From: Legionella sp. PC1000
GTDB lineage: Bacteria; Pseudomonadota; Gammaproteobacteria; Legionellales; Legionellaceae
DNA length: 64,000 bases
Direction: 5' to 3'
NCBI RefSeq assembly: GCF_014109805.1
Contig: NZ_CP059400.1
Coordinates: 3,495,001-3,559,000, forward strand
Position 1 is the first letter of the stretch; every line of letters begins with the position of its first letter. The position numbers and the translations under genes are program-made. Shown here piece by piece: positions 56,344 through 64,000 of the stretch. The notes under the pieces were generated by a model that was not told where the DNA came from, searched no databases, and saw only the letters and a program-made list of their open reading frames with translations.

Positions 56344-57714
56344 TTAAATCGAATTTTCCAGAGTAGAAGTTTTTCCTAAATCAAGGAGGTGTCCTGTAGA
56401 TGCCGATTTAAAAAGAGAGTATCGTTGGCGCGGTGACGGTTCATTATCATCTCTAGATATATGAAGTGGCTGAGTGACTTTTATGCTGTCTGGCACAACG
56501 TGCTCCTCTTGTTTCGAGCTCTCAACAATTGGTTTGGTCTGTTGTTGTTCTTTTAGCTTTTCTAACTCTGCTTTTAAAAGTTCAACTTCGAGTTCCGCAG
56601 TCTGTGCTTGCCGCAGGAGCGCACTATTCTCTACTTTCAATCCAGAGTTTTCTTGTTCAAGCGTCCTAATTTTCAATTGGTCTGCATCGTGTTGTTCCAG
56701 TAAGTCTATCTTAAAATTAATGCTTGTAATTAATTCCTCCAGTTCCTCTGTTTCTTTTTTCACCACGTCTGGTTTACATAATTTATCCATTTTCTTTTTA
56801 TCTAATCCTCTCCAACGGCTGATCAGATTTTCAATCCCTGGACGTTCGACAAACCAGTAAACACTGAGTGCTGCCAAGCCAACGGCAACCCCTGCCACAA
56901 CAATCGGCCATGCCGTTGCCGTCATAGTAGTAACAAACAAAGCCGCAATGGCCAAGGCTACTGTTTGGCCGGCAAAAAAACCACCACTAAAAAATAAAAT
57001 TCCCGCAACCCCTGCTGTGATGTATTTAGCCGCTTGTAAATAAGGATTATTCGCAGCTGACATCAGATCCTGTCGAATTTGTTCTAAGTCTTTATATCTT
57101 TGCAGTAATACTGCTGCAAGCTGACGATCCTCTTCAAACTCTTCCTTCGTTTTCTGGGCAGTTTTGGCAAGACGCATGCGAATGGCTTCTATCTGTTTCA
57201 CTTCATCAAGTAAAACATCCAGTAATTTTTTTGTATCTGTGGATTTAATACCCAAATTTTTGGAAATTTCTACCAAATCAAAACTATAAAATACAATCAT
57301 GGAAAGAACTGAAAATAATGTTCCTGCCACAAATAAAGCAATGGTTGGGATTGAAGAAAAAGCACCCAACATTGCAGTAATACCATCAAACCCTTCGCAA
57401 CCAAAATAAACAGTTCCCGCAAGAGCTAATAGTGCATATTTAGCTTTTGCAGATATGCCTCCTTTTTGAGCTTCCTCTTCTGTGTGTCCAGGATTTAATG
57501 ATTTATGTATATCTTTTAATAAAGAAGTCCGCAATGAGGTAATTAGAAAAAATGCCTGGTGATTGCTTGCAGTTTTTGAGGTGGATTCCAACCATGCTAA
57601 CAGAGTTTTTTTATCAATTGTTGCTTGCTTTGTGATTGTCTGAACAAAGCTTGGATCTATTGCACCTAATTGTGCAATTAAATCTTTGGTTGTTACACTC
57701 AGATCAATCGTCAT
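56344..57714 (-). CDS. Membrane and coiled-coil protein, possible effector
   Basis: 456 residues, family not recognised. Order: helical N-terminus (1-90), a hydrophobic hairpin (about 92-145), a charged helical region (about 165-220), a second hydrophobic hairpin (about 230-290), a long coiled coil (about 318-395, with LEQENSGLKVENSALLRQ), then a Ser-rich tail with SLFKSASTGHLLDLGKTST. No signal peptide. This plan is typical of Legionella effectors that insert in host membranes and resemble SNARE or tether proteins. Effector status is inference. Confidence 0.72.
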   Translation of the reverse strand: MTIDLSVTTKDLIAQLGAIDPSFVQTITKQATIDKKTLLAWLESTSKTASNHQAFFLITSLRTSLLKDIHKSLNPGHTEEEAQKGGISAKAKYALLALAGTVYFGCEGFDGITAMLGAFSSIPTIALFVAGTLFSVLSMIVFYSFDLVEISKNLGIKSTDTKKLLDVLLDEVKQIEAIRMRLAKTAQKTKEEFEEDRQLAAVLLQRYKDLEQIRQDLMSAANNPYLQAAKYITAGVAGILFFSGGFFAGQTVALAIAALFVTTMTATAWPIVVAGVAVGLAALSVYWFVERPGIENLISRWRGLDKKKMDKLCKPDVVKKETEELEELITSINFKIDLLEQHDADQLKIRTLEQENSGLKVENSALLRQAQTAELEVELLKAELEKLKEQQQTKPIVESSKQEEHVVPDSIKVTQPLHISRDDNEPSPRQRYSLFKSASTGHLLDLGKTSTLENSI

Positions 57715-58154
57715 CTCACCGCCCCCTAAATTACTGGACTTATTTGCTGTTAAGCAAAAATAAGGGAATATTTCATATGATACTGATTATTTATTAAACA
57801 AACCTTAAATTAAAGAGATGAATTGTAAATAAATGCCCTATTTTGTTAAATAAAAGTAAAATTGCTCCTGTTTTGGAGCGCATTGATTGCAAAGTCATGA
57901 TGAATTTCTTGTCTCATTGATTTGGAAACGTATTTCAAATCGACTCTAATGATAGTTCCTTGCCTTAATTTGCACATTAGAAGGAATCCATGCCATTTCT
58001 TCCGATATACCTACTTTTTTCTATTGGAGTTGCTGCATTCAAACTATTGGGCTAGAGTGGAACTTGTATTGGAATTCCTTAAAAGTAACTAAATTTAGTT
58101 ACTCTTTTGAAAGCTAGGCGAGCAATTGACATTATAAAAATTAGGGAGTTGACT
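57715..58154. other. Intergenic region with a possible tiny ORF
   Basis: 440 AT-rich bases between divergent genes. Promoters for both are expected here but none is certain. A possible 21-residue ORF at 57990-58055 is listed separately. Confidence 0.4.
57990..58055 (+). CDS. Possible 21-residue hydrophobic peptide
   Basis: AAGGA lies five bases before ATG, and the peptide MPFLPIYLLFSIGVAAFKLL plus Gly would form one membrane helix. It stops at TAG. It may be a genuine small membrane peptide or chance; its only support is the ribosome-binding site and hydrophobicity. Confidence 0.25.
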   Translation: MPFLPIYLLFSIGVAAFKLLG

Positions 58155-58844
58155 ATGGTGGTATTATATTCTTATCCAGAACTTTTTGGGCTTCCAGATA
58201 ATAACCCCTTTGGCTTGAAAGTGGACACTTTTCTTAGACTAACCCAAATAGATTACCAGCATGAACATATTATAAATACCCAGCATGCACCACGAGGACA
58301 GTTGCCTTACCTGAATGATGAGGGACAAATCCTTACTGATAGTAACACTATTATCCAATATCTTTCGCAAAAATATGTTGATTTGGACCATGGCTTAACT
58401 ACAGAACAAAAGAATATCCATTTTTTAACTACACGAATGTTAGATAATCATATGTATTGGGTTATGTCCTATTCGCGTTGGCAAGATGAGCAGTTCTGGC
58501 CTTTATTCAAAGCTGAATTTTTAAAACAATTTTCCGAGTTATCTGAAGCCACTCTTGAGCAAGTCAGAAAATATAATATTGAAAAATATCATTACCAAGG
58601 GATTGGTAGATACCCCACCGAAGATATATATCAATCAGGCATTGATGATTTACAAGCAATTCTTTTCATTTTAGGAAATAAAGATTATCTATTTGGAGAT
58701 AAAGTGCATGCACTAGATGCCTGTTGTTATGGGTTTTTAGCCAATATTCTCTATTTTGAGATTGAAACGCCACTGAAGAATTTTATAGTGCAAACCCCTT
58801 TACGAGATTATACCAATCGCATCAGAAGGTTATTGGGGTATTGA
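58155..58844 (+). CDS. Glutathione S-transferase-fold protein
   Basis: 229 residues from the ATG at 58155, with TTAGGGAG seven bases before; the frame is open to 58107. The thioredoxin-like N-terminal half has NPFGLKVDTFLRLTQIDY and QLPYLNDEGQILTDSNTIIQYLSQKY; the C-terminal half is helical, with YLFGDKVHALDACCYGFLANI. This arrangement resembles the FAX/metaxin-like branch rather than classic detoxifying enzymes. Convergent with the response regulator gene. Confidence 0.82.
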   Translation: MVVLYSYPELFGLPDNNPFGLKVDTFLRLTQIDYQHEHIINTQHAPRGQLPYLNDEGQILTDSNTIIQYLSQKYVDLDHGLTTEQKNIHFLTTRMLDNHMYWVMSYSRWQDEQFWPLFKAEFLKQFSELSEATLEQVRKYNIEKYHYQGIGRYPTEDIYQSGIDDLQAILFILGNKDYLFGDKVHALDACCYGFLANILYFEIETPLKNFIVQTPLRDYTNRIRRLLGY

Positions 58845-58864
58845 TAATCTAATAAATAATCCAC

Positions 58865-59317
58865 TTAATTTTTATTCCAAATCGCGTCAAGGGCTTTGAG
58901 TTCAATTTCGGTTAAAAGTTCATACTTATTAACCGCATGAGAAGTATGATTTGGATAATGTTCAAGGCATTTTTTTATCAGTTTTAATAAATCTTTCTCA
59001 TTTATCGGTTTGGTAATAAAATCAATGGCTCCAGCTTTTATCGCTCGCACAGCCATGGGTATATCCCCATAGGCCGTAATAATAATCACTTTGAGTAAGC
59101 TATTTTGACCTTTTAATTTTTCGAGTAGTTCAAGACCATCTATATCTGGCATACGGACATCGGTAATCAAACATCCTATATGTGAAGGATTATATTGCTC
59201 CAGAAAATCGGTTGCATTCGCGTAGGTTTTCACTTCAAAACTCATCGAGTCAAAAAGCCATTTCAAAGCACGCAATACGTTCTCATCATCGTCAACAATA
59301 TAAATTGTCTTATTCAT
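58865..59317 (-). CDS. FixJ-like response regulator, truncated after the receiver domain
   Basis: 150 residues. Complete receiver: Asp10/Asp11, phosphorylation site Asp53 (LITDVRMPD), Thr81 and Lys103 (ITKP). After a short linker the sequence LLTEIELKALDAIWNKN matches the first helix of a LuxR-type HTH and then stops, so the DNA-binding domain is missing (FixJ is about 200). It overlaps the kinase gene by eight bases. It either works as a receiver-only protein or is a decayed regulator. Confidence 0.85.
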   Translation of the reverse strand: MNKTIYIVDDDENVLRALKWLFDSMSFEVKTYANATDFLEQYNPSHIGCLITDVRMPDIDGLELLEKLKGQNSLLKVIIITAYGDIPMAVRAIKAGAIDFITKPINEKDLLKLIKKCLEHYPNHTSHAVNKYELLTEIELKALDAIWNKN

Positions 59318-60503
59318 TGTGAGACTCCAAAAATTGATTAGGTAATCTAAAAGAACTTACAGTGCCCTCACCAGAGGTATTTCTTTCTATTTTGATGTTT
59401 CCGCCATGTGCCTCAATAATTTTTTTACAAATATTTAACCCAAGACCCAAGCCGTATTCTTTGGTGCTGTAACATGAAATAAATAGGTTATCGAGTACAT
59501 TTTGCGACACCCCAGGCCCATTATCAACAATAGTAACCAATACATCCGTGTCATAGTTTTTTATCTTGATAAGCAAGCTAGGATTCACAGTTTTTGCATC
59601 GAACATCGCTTCAAAGGCATTATTAATAAGATTTAAAAAAACTTGTCGCATTTGATTTCGATCCAAATAAACTTCAGTTAAATCCTCATCAAACTCATAT
59701 TGAACTGTTCCAGAAAAATTGGAATAAAATTTAGACAGGATGACTGACTGCTTTGCCAACGAAGTTAAATTAACACGCTCAAAATGTAATTCTCCATGAG
59801 TTACAAAACGCTTCATTCGCTTAATAATGGTACTTATCAATTCAACTTGTTCTAATGCTTTCTGGAGCACGCTTATAAATTCATTTGTTCCTTTATCCTC
59901 TTGCTGTAAACGCAAAATACTGCCTAGTAAGTAAGAATTCAATGCCAATAATGGCTGAGAAATTTCATGAGATAATGAAGATGCGGCTTCTCCTGAAAAA
60001 TAACACCTCGATATACGTTCGAGCGTCGTTTGTTGTAATTTAATCAATTCCTGATTATGTTTTTGTTCCGTAATAAAATGCCAGGTACCAATCATTTTAA
60101 TTGGATTATTCTCTTCATCACGGATGTAACGCCCCCGAGCTGATACCCATTCATAATGACCTTTGTTAGATAGAACACGAAAATCGGAATAATGATCCTC
60201 AAAATGAGTTAAAGAATTGACTAATGTATTGGCAATTTCCTCTCGATCATCTGGATGAAGTCGTATTATAAAATGATCTATATGTCCTACTTCACTGGTT
60301 TCATCTAAAACAGACAAAGATTCTGAGTAACCAAAATCAATGATTTCGTTTGTACCCAGATCCCACTGCCAAACATTTAATTTGCCAACATCTAACAATT
60401 CCATTAAGTAATCATGAGAGATTTCATAGGAGAGGTTATTCGAAAAAAGATCTTCGGAGCATTTCTTTTTTAAATCCAATGATATCTTGGAGTTTATCAT
60501 CAT
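59310..60503 (-). CDS. PAS-domain sensor histidine kinase (FixL-like)
   Basis: 397 residues, no membrane segment, so cytoplasmic. PAS domain with PAC motif (about 40-150: WQWDLGTNEIIDFG and ARGRYIRDEENNPIKMIG). H-box with His179 in SLSHEISQPL. ATPase domain with NLINNAFEAM, VDNGPGVSQ and GLGLGLNICKKI. Cognate of the adjacent truncated FixJ-like protein. The PAS ligand is unknown; there is no obvious haem histidine signature. Confidence 0.9.
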   Translation of the reverse strand: MMINSKISLDLKKKCSEDLFSNNLSYEISHDYLMELLDVGKLNVWQWDLGTNEIIDFGYSESLSVLDETSEVGHIDHFIIRLHPDDREEIANTLVNSLTHFEDHYSDFRVLSNKGHYEWVSARGRYIRDEENNPIKMIGTWHFITEQKHNQELIKLQQTTLERISRCYFSGEAASSLSHEISQPLLALNSYLLGSILRLQQEDKGTNEFISVLQKALEQVELISTIIKRMKRFVTHGELHFERVNLTSLAKQSVILSKFYSNFSGTVQYEFDEDLTEVYLDRNQMRQVFLNLINNAFEAMFDAKTVNPSLLIKIKNYDTDVLVTIVDNGPGVSQNVLDNLFISCYSTKEYGLGLGLNICKKIIEAHGGNIKIERNTSGEGTVSSFRLPNQFLESHNE

Positions 60504-61174
60504 GTCCTCTATTCGCTACAGTTGCTGTTAAACAAAAACTGTTTCTTTCACTTTTGAGAATCATACCACAGTATCTTATTCTTGCTAACTATATTCAATT
60601 ATAAGATAACGCAATGATTTTTATATAATTTTTATTTTAAGGTCTATAACCACAACTAAAGGATACACGGTGAAAGTGCCCTAGGGGTATTGTCTTTTTT
60701 TTGATGAGAACCTTAAGTATTGAACCCTTATTCAAGAAATACTTTACTTACTACCTCCCTGCCAATCCCGCAAACAAGTCGAGGGGGAGGGGTAGAAATA
60801 AAAGATAATGAAAGTGACACTACTTGAGGTCAAGTGACCTGAAAGATCGTCAGTTTTTCATTTAAATTTCTCTACGTACTGCTTAAATTTCTCTACTTAA
60901 CGCTTAAATTTCTCTGCTTAAATTTCTCTACGTACCGCGCTTTATGCGCGGTATCCAGAACAATATTTTAAGATGCCGCTGAGCATTTCTAGAGCAAGAT
61001 CCCCTGGATACCGCGCATAAAGCGCGGTAGGTAGGCGAAGAAATAAGTACGGTATGTAGGCGAAAAAAATTAAGCGCGGTACGTAGACGAAAAAATTAGT
61101 GGAGGTTTCTCATCAAAAAACTGACGTTACCTCAGGTCAAGTGACCCAAACTTTGCAAGTCCTCCAAGTCCAGC
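60504..61174. other. Repeat-rich intergenic region
   Basis: 671 bases between the kinase and malic enzyme genes. No gene is seen. It carries half of a family C repeat near 60768 and the largest family B element (60828-61147). Confidence 0.65.
60828..61147. repeat. Composite palindromic element, family B copy 3
   Basis: Ends: GGTCAAGTGACCTGA...CGTCAGTTTTT on the left and AAAAACTGACG...CTCAGGTCAAGTGACC on the right, inverted with few mismatches and also a 13-base direct repeat (AGGTCAAGTGACC). Inside are about four 20-21 bp units like TTAAATTTCTCTACGTACCG, then GCGCTTTATGCGCGGTATCCAG and its inverted counterpart CTGGATACCGCGCATAAAGC, then mirrored GTAGGCGAAAAAA units. The whole folds as a hairpin of about 320 bases. 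Confidence 0.8.
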
Positions 61175-62884
61175 TTAATCAGCAAGTAGGTAAGGCTTGT
61201 AAATGGGCTCCCATACATTGTTAGCAAGCTCTTCCTCAAATCCTGATTCATTAACCCCAGCAAGACCTTCCGAGATCGCCTGTTTTCCTACGGCTTTTGC
61301 AACAGCAAAACTAATTGAGCGAAGGTGTGCAAGTGGTGGCAGAAGGTTCGCTGATTTATTTTCCCGAGCAGGAGAGCATGCTGCAAGAGCAAGTGCAGCA
61401 GCCTTAATCATTCCATCAGAAACTCTTTTTGCTTTAGAAGAGATAATACCTAAAGCTAAGCCTGGAAAAATATATGAATTATTTGTCTGATCAATATAAT
61501 ACTCTTTTCCATTGAATTTTACGGGATCAAAAGGACTTCCTGTTCCGATTAAAGCCCGACCTTCCGTCCAATTGAGAAGATCTTTAGGTATTGCTTCACT
61601 ATGAGAAGTTGGATTGGAAAGTGGAAAAATAACCGGACGATCCGTGTATTTCGCCATAGTGCGTACTACCTCTTCGGTAAATGCCCCTTGTTGTGTTGAA
61701 ACACCAATCAGTGCTGTAGGTTTGACATTACGAACCACATCAAGTAATCCGATTTCCTCAGAATTGGTAACCTGCCAACCTGCCACCTCCGAACGTTTAC
61801 GGGCAAAGGCTGCCTGAGCAGCAGTCAATCCCTTACCACCTTCTACAAGAAGTCCATACCTGTCTACAGCATAGATACGATCGCCTGCTTCCTGATCGCT
61901 TAATCCGGCGTCTCTAAGCGCACCACGCATCAATTGGGCAATTCCATAACCCGTGCCACCGAAACCTAGGAAAACAATTTTCTGGTCCTTTAGCGGAATT
62001 CCAGTCACATTAATGGCAGAAAGCAGAGTCCCTGTTGCCATAGCAGCAGTTCCCTGGATGTCATCATTAAAAGTGCACAGCTTATCCCTATAGCGCTCCA
62101 ACAACCGCGCCGCATTAACACCTGCAAAATCTTCCCATTGGAGAAGAACGTTTGGCCAACGGCGTTTAACCGCAGATACAAACGTATCGACAAATTCGTC
62201 ATACTCTGCACCACGAATACGATTGTGTCGCCAACCAATATAAAGAGGATCGGCTAATCGCTCTTCATTGTCGGTTCCCACGTCCAGAAGAATAGGCAAA
62301 CAATATTGTGGTGGAATACCCGCCAAAGCAGTATAAAGTGCCATTTTACCTATTGGGATTCCCATTCCACCGGCTCCTTGATCACCGAGACCAAGAATGC
62401 GCTCGCCATCACTCACGACGATACACTTAATTAAGTCATAACGTGGATGAGAAAAGATTTGATCAATCAAATTCTTGTTGGGATAACTAAGAAACAGCCC
62501 CCGAGGCTTGCGGAATACTTCACTGAATTTTTGACATCCCTCCCCAACCACAGGAGTATAAACAATGGGCAACATTTCCTCGATGTTATTAATGATCAAC
62601 GAGTAAAAAAGGGTTTCATTATTATCTTGGAGATCGCGTAAGAAACTGTACTTTTCTAAAGTGGTCGGCAATTCGGTCAAGCCATCGTGGCGGCGTTTTT
62701 GCTGCTCTTGCAAAGTACTCACCTGGGGCGGTAACAAGCCATGGAGGGAGAAAGAGTCCCTTTCACTATCGGTAAACGCAGTGCCCTTGTTCAATCTGGA
62801 ATTATTCAGCAGATTATAACCTGTCAATCGTGTTTTGATGCTGCCATCTTTGAGATATTGAGTATCATGATCTGATTTTTTCAT
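61175..62884 (-). CDS. maeA: NAD-dependent malic enzyme
   Basis: Oxidative decarboxylation of malate to pyruvate. 569 residues from the ATG at 62884, with AAGGA eight bases before; a TTG two codons earlier is also open. It shows the large-class features: YTPVVGEGCQKFSEVFRKPR, GERILGLGDQGAGGMGIPIGK with the metal/malate site, TFNDDIQGTAAM and the Rossmann FLGFGGTGYGIAQL. The length and arrangement fit MaeA/SfcA rather than the phosphotransacetylase-fused MaeB. Monocistronic. Confidence 0.94.
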   Translation of the reverse strand: MKKSDHDTQYLKDGSIKTRLTGYNLLNNSRLNKGTAFTDSERDSFSLHGLLPPQVSTLQEQQKRRHDGLTELPTTLEKYSFLRDLQDNNETLFYSLIINNIEEMLPIVYTPVVGEGCQKFSEVFRKPRGLFLSYPNKNLIDQIFSHPRYDLIKCIVVSDGERILGLGDQGAGGMGIPIGKMALYTALAGIPPQYCLPILLDVGTDNEERLADPLYIGWRHNRIRGAEYDEFVDTFVSAVKRRWPNVLLQWEDFAGVNAARLLERYRDKLCTFNDDIQGTAAMATGTLLSAINVTGIPLKDQKIVFLGFGGTGYGIAQLMRGALRDAGLSDQEAGDRIYAVDRYGLLVEGGKGLTAAQAAFARKRSEVAGWQVTNSEEIGLLDVVRNVKPTALIGVSTQQGAFTEEVVRTMAKYTDRPVIFPLSNPTSHSEAIPKDLLNWTEGRALIGTGSPFDPVKFNGKEYYIDQTNNSYIFPGLALGIISSKAKRVSDGMIKAAALALAACSPARENKSANLLPPLAHLRSISFAVAKAVGKQAISEGLAGVNESGFEEELANNVWEPIYKPYLLAD

Positions 62885-62947
62885 TTTCAAGGTCCTTTTT
62901 AATGAATATCTATTTTAAAGCCTGAATGGAGACATCTCCGTAAACGT

Positions 62948-63868
62948 TTATTCTGGCAAAGGAATGAATTCATGTTCATCGCCAGGTATTTTTCCAAACT
63001 TTCCTTCTTTCCAATCCAATTTGGCCTGTTCAATTCTTTCTTGCGAACTGGCTACAAAATTCCACCAAAGATACCGACGTTGTTCAAGAGCCGGTCCCCC
63101 CAAAATAATCATATGTACATCTGAGAGCGCCGTTACTTTGATTTCCGCTCCTGCTTTAAGAATAAGCATTGTTGTGGCATCATATTGGGTAGCCCCAAAT
63201 GTTATCTTACCATTCAAAATATGAATTGCCCGTTCTTCTACTGTTGATGGAATGATCCACTTGGCATGAGCCTTCAATTTACATTCAACAAAAAGCGCCT
63301 CATTTTGAGTGATGACCGATGATTTTAATCCCATCCATTCTCCCGCAATGATTCGCAAACTTATATTTTTATCTTCATTGTGCATAGGAATGGCACTTTT
63401 ATCATAATGGGTGAATGAAGGGTTCGTTTCCTCTTTGTTAAGGGGCAATGCCAACCAGCATTGGATACCAAAAAAAGGGTGGGGGTAGAAACGATCCTGG
63501 TGCGGCGTACGTTCGGAATGAGCAATCCCTCTGCCAGCAGTCATCATGTTCACATCACCAGGGACAATGATTTGATGACTGCCGAGCGTATCACGATGTT
63601 CCAGCTTTCCAGAAAATAAATAGGTCAGGGTTGATAAACCGATATGGGGGTGCGGGAGTATATCAATGCCTTTGCCCATAAGCAGTTCACTAGGCCCCGC
63701 TTGGTCCCAGAAAACAAATGGACCTACAGTTCTTTGTTCCCTCGATGGTAAAATGCGATCTACTCGAAACCCGCCAAGATCAACTGATCGAGGAATAAGT
63801 GCCATGCTCACTTGCTCGGGACATCCTTGAGTCTCACATAGGGGGTCCTTTGCATTAAAATAGCTCAT
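62948..63868 (-). CDS. Pirin-family cupin protein
   Basis: 306-residue bicupin. The N-terminal pirin motif has LPHPHIGLSTLTYLFSGKLEHRDTLG with the metal histidines, followed by AGRGIAHSERTP. The C-terminal cupin is less conserved. Some bacterial pirins have quercetinase activity; the role here is unknown. It lies 63 bp upstream of maeA on the same strand and may be cotranscribed with it. Confidence 0.9.
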   Translation of the reverse strand: MSYFNAKDPLCETQGCPEQVSMALIPRSVDLGGFRVDRILPSREQRTVGPFVFWDQAGPSELLMGKGIDILPHPHIGLSTLTYLFSGKLEHRDTLGSHQIIVPGDVNMMTAGRGIAHSERTPHQDRFYPHPFFGIQCWLALPLNKEETNPSFTHYDKSAIPMHNEDKNISLRIIAGEWMGLKSSVITQNEALFVECKLKAHAKWIIPSTVEERAIHILNGKITFGATQYDATTMLILKAGAEIKVTALSDVHMIILGGPALEQRRYLWWNFVASSQERIEQAKLDWKEGKFGKIPGDEHEFIPLPE

Positions 63869-64000
63869 TTTGGGATTCTCCCTGAATCACTCTAGAACAC
63901 AATATTGCGCTGGCGTATTTGAAATAAGCATAGCTCAAATTAGGAATTAAGGAGAGTACCGGATAGATATGAGCAACCAGGGTACACAGCACGCAGTTCT
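63869..64000. other. Right edge, no gene identified
   Basis: 132 bases upstream of the pirin gene. Probably contains its promoter; nothing else can be supported. Confidence 0.4.

Overview
The window reads as chromosome of a Legionella-like gammaproteobacterium. This is an inference from the AT-rich coding, the gene families present, and several proteins that look like Dot/Icm effectors. Those include a zinc-dependent phospholipase C of the PlcA/B/C kind and coiled-coil or membrane-hairpin proteins with Glu/Ser-rich C-termini. I saw no tRNA, rRNA, CRISPR array or transposase gene.

Positions 1-21000 hold mostly household genes. The surA-lptD envelope cluster (followed by a partial pdxA) is divergent from amgK-murU, which recycle cell-wall sugars. 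Then come fadE, a possible CYTH-fold gene overlapping a half-size chromate-transporter gene next to polyphosphate kinase, an LD-carboxypeptidase, the EF-P/EpmB pair, a Tyr-rich lipoprotein with a 59-residue secreted partner, an SDR, a phosphoribosyltransferase and an Aquifex-type aconitase. Positions 21000-40900 hold a glutathionyl-hydroquinone reductase, a carotenoid oxygenase, the pseudouridine-degrading pair psuK-psuG, several small secreted proteins (one a Trp-poor avidin relative), a lone acyl carrier protein, a four-gene HlyD/ABC/ABC-2/outer-membrane efflux set, a periplasmic glutathione peroxidase, a MATE transporter with unusual tails, and an M17 aminopeptidase.

Positions 41000-53300 are more accessory: an O-acyltransferase, an ExoD-like protein, two gene remnants, TauE and TerC family membrane proteins, an alpha/beta hydrolase, and a very tight five-gene operon at 48696-53132. 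That operon encodes a GntR regulator, a methionyl-tRNA-synthetase-like enzyme, a lysine/ornithine N-hydroxylase, a small cupin and a GNAT acyltransferase. N-hydroxylase + cupin + MetRS-like domain is the parts list of hydrazine (N-N bond) synthetase systems described in actinomycetes. Here the cupin and MetRS-like parts are separate genes. This is the most interesting locus in the window. An inverted repeat lies just upstream of the regulator and may be its operator.

Positions 53300-64000 carry two effector-like unknowns flanking the phospholipase C-like gene, a GST-fold protein, a FixL/FixJ-like pair whose response regulator stops at the start of its DNA-binding domain, an NAD malic enzyme and a pirin. 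Intergenic regions contain several families of palindromic repeats. One family has 20-21 bp tandem units inside long inverted arms (three copies near 20.8, 56.2 and 60.9 kb). Another is an about 105-120 bp hairpin (10.9 and 33.0 kb), one copy of which lies between the last two genes of the efflux operon.
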